Shown here: piece by piece, positions 62,830-64,000 of the stretch
How positions within the stretch are numbered: the first letter of the stretch is position 1
How the letters are laid out: each line of letters opens with the position of its first letter
NCBI RefSeq assembly: GCF_005405585.1
Contig: NZ_BJEQ01000013.1
Coordinates: forward strand, 1 to 64,000
From: Agarivorans sp. Toyoura001
GTDB taxonomy: Bacteria > Pseudomonadota > Gammaproteobacteria > Enterobacterales > Celerinatantimonadaceae
Direction: 5' to 3'
DNA length: 64,000 bases
Position numbers and translations under genes: made by a program
Notes under the pieces: generated by a model
Database searches by the model: none
What the model saw: only the letters and a program-made list of their open reading frames with translations
What the model was told of the DNA's origin: nothing

Positions 62830-64000
62830 TTAACATTGGATGCTCAGAGACTGACCATCGTAAGAAACCGTTTGTTGTTGAACAGAATGGGCTGATATAA
62901 ACCTGATGACCAAGGTGCGCTTAGCTAACATGCCAGCAAAGCTGCCACGCCGCTCACCCACTTCTAAACTCGCAACTGAGTCATGCCAAATGAAATCAAT
63001 TTCTGAGTATTCTCCTTGCTCGTAACGATAGCTATCACCCTCGTCTTCATACAGCGTGAACTGTCCATCAGCTCCAGCATAGACTTCAATAGTGAGCGGG
63101 TCGCACGGTAGCTCATCATGGTATTGAACATCTGGCCCATGAGGAATAATCGCCCCTGCTTTTACCAGTAAAGGCATAATATCGATAGGTGTACCCATTG
63201 CTAAGGTTTGGCCACCTTGATAACAGTGTTTATTCCAGTAGTTGTACCAATCTACGCCCGCAGGCAACACCACATCTCGCTCGGCAGGAAACAGTTCTGT
63301 AGATTGCTGGCTTAAACCACTGTGCGCCCAACTTAAACTGCACTTAGATGATCCTTGCCAATGCGCGTACTCTACCCGCAAAGAGTACTGTCTACCTGCT
63401 TGAAGCTGGCTTTTGGCTTTGTGGTTTACTTGCGCTTGCGGCTGCCAACTATCAATAATCAAGTCATCATCAAGATAAAAACGCACTCCGTCATTGGCGT
63501 GAATCAACCAATCATATTCGCCGTCTACAGGCGCGGTTAACAAGCCTAACCAGCGCACACTATAACCACTCAAAGGCAAACCTGCTGGCGGCCCACCCGC
63601 CCAATTACCATCTAGCGTTTCACTGTTTTTTTCGCTCACAAAATGCTTGAAAGCATCATCGCTAAAGTGCTGCTCTATCACTCCAATATGGCCACTGGTT
63701 GTGGCTAATTGTTGTGGAGCAATCAGCTGTTGCTGCAAGTTTTGCTGATGAAACATTGCTTGAGTCACCGGGCACACCATTAAGCTATCGCCAAACATAA
63801 ACTGGTCACTAATATCATGTAACTGGTTTTGCTGCCTAAAATCAAAAGCCAACAAACGCATCATGGTGCCACCTTGCTGAGTCACCCGCCATGCTTGTGA
63901 GTAGATGTAAGGCAATAAGCGATAACGTAATTTGTCAAACTTAAGCAGAGCATCAAAGGCCCAATCACCAGGCTCGCCAAACTGATAAATTTCTCTGGGG
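62830..64000 (-). CDS. GH31-family glycoside hydrolase with PA14 insert, C-terminal part
   Basis: The frame is open to the right edge, so the N-terminus and most of the catalytic barrel are outside. The visible 389 residues start with a GH31 barrel end (REIYQFGEPGDWAFDALLKF, LRYRLLPYIYS), then the proximal domain (FMFGDSLMVCPVTQ). A PA14-like carbohydrate-binding module follows (about 104-234; GEYDWLIHANDGVRFYLDDD), then the resumed beta-domain (LPAGVDWYNYW, MPLLVKAGAIIPHG) and a distal beta domain. Relatives act on xyloglucan or other alpha-glycosides; the catalytic Asp is not in view, so substrate cannot be assigned. Confidence 0.9.
   Translation of the reverse strand, partial: PREIYQFGEPGDWAFDALLKFDKLRYRLLPYIYSQAWRVTQQGGTMMRLLAFDFRQQNQLHDISDQFMFGDSLMVCPVTQAMFHQQNLQQQLIAPQQLATTSGHIGVIEQHFSDDAFKHFVSEKNSETLDGNWAGGPPAGLPLSGYSVRWLGLLTAPVDGEYDWLIHANDGVRFYLDDDLIIDSWQPQAQVNHKAKSQLQAGRQYSLRVEYAHWQGSSKCSLSWAHSGLSQQSTELFPAERDVVLPAGVDWYNYWNKHCYQGGQTLAMGTPIDIMPLLVKAGAIIPHGPDVQYHDELPCDPLTIEVYAGADGQFTLYEDEGDSYRYEQGEYSEIDFIWHDSVASLEVGERRGSFAGMLAKRTLVIRFISAHSVQQQTVSYDGQSLSIQC

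Noticed and set aside
1-64000. CRISPR arrays, tRNA or rRNA genes, prophage
   Set aside because: No regular spacer-repeat pattern, tRNA cloverleaf ends or phage structural genes were noticed. A dedicated RNA search was not possible here.

Overview
The window is a gene-dense stretch of a gammaproteobacterial chromosome. The pilT/pilU, yggS-proC-yggT-yggU-rdgB-hemW, radA/serB/smp, nupC-deoCABD and prfC/tatD blocks keep the gene order known from enteric and marine gammaproteobacteria. A PEP-CTERM protein, a TIGR02922-type protein, a fatty acid cis/trans isomerase, a GH31 enzyme with a PA14 insert and moderate GC point to a marine Alteromonadales member, perhaps Agarivorans-like. That placement is an inference from gene content, not from a search.

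Layout. 1-126: the edge of an IS3-like element. 182-922: an OmpA-type lipoprotein, then about 0.6 kb without a clear gene. 1.6-4.5 kb (minus): pilT-pilU-yaaA. 4.5-9.3 kb (plus): yggS, proC, yggT, yggU, a DUF4426 gene, rdgB, hemW. 9.3-14.6 kb: trmB, mutY and yggX, with a block of accessory genes between trmB and mutY (DUF1272, an orphan type IV prepilin, cupin, Gfo/Idh/MocA, Lrp/AsnC). 14.8-20.2 kb: AEC transporter, chemoreceptor, Cti. 20.3-24.7 kb: a Fur-box-controlled pair of tiny genes (DUF2061, DUF4250), a second-type peptide deformylase with a membrane protein, a HAD hydrolase, TIGR02922, MATE. 24.7-28.2 kb: divergent metE/metR with two MetR boxes and a candidate MetJ operator. 28.3-35.4 kb: diguanylate cyclase, zinc-ribbon membrane protein, EEP phosphodiesterase, RarD, HAD hydrolase, YjiH and unknown proteins. 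35.6-41.7 kb: two PilZ proteins, radA, serB, smp. 41.7-47.2 kb (minus): nupC-deoC-deoA-deoB-deoD nucleoside uptake and catabolism. 47.5-53.2 kb: a XapX micro-gene, a 473-residue zinc-ribbon protein that looks like a diverged transposase, tatD, a 43-residue gene, prfC, and a PEP-CTERM protein with a sigma-54-type promoter. 53.2-62.6 kb: a two-adaptor RND pump with a divergent TetR regulator and paired operators, then a DUF2955/HlyD exporter and an AI-2E-family permease. 62.8-64.0 kb: the C-terminal part of a GH31 glycosidase that runs off the right edge.

Themes. c-di-GMP signalling and surface motility recur: PilT, PilU, a diguanylate cyclase with an intact I-site, two PilZ receptors and an orphan pilin. 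Envelope export recurs: RND, MATE, DUF2955/HlyD, RarD. Convergent gene pairs often overlap by 4-20 nt, so the chromosome is compact. No rRNA, tRNA, CRISPR array or prophage was seen. No complete defence system was recognised. The most unusual candidates are the Fur-controlled DUF2061-DUF4250 pair, the 473-residue transposase-like protein, and the sigma-54-type promoter before the PEP-CTERM gene.
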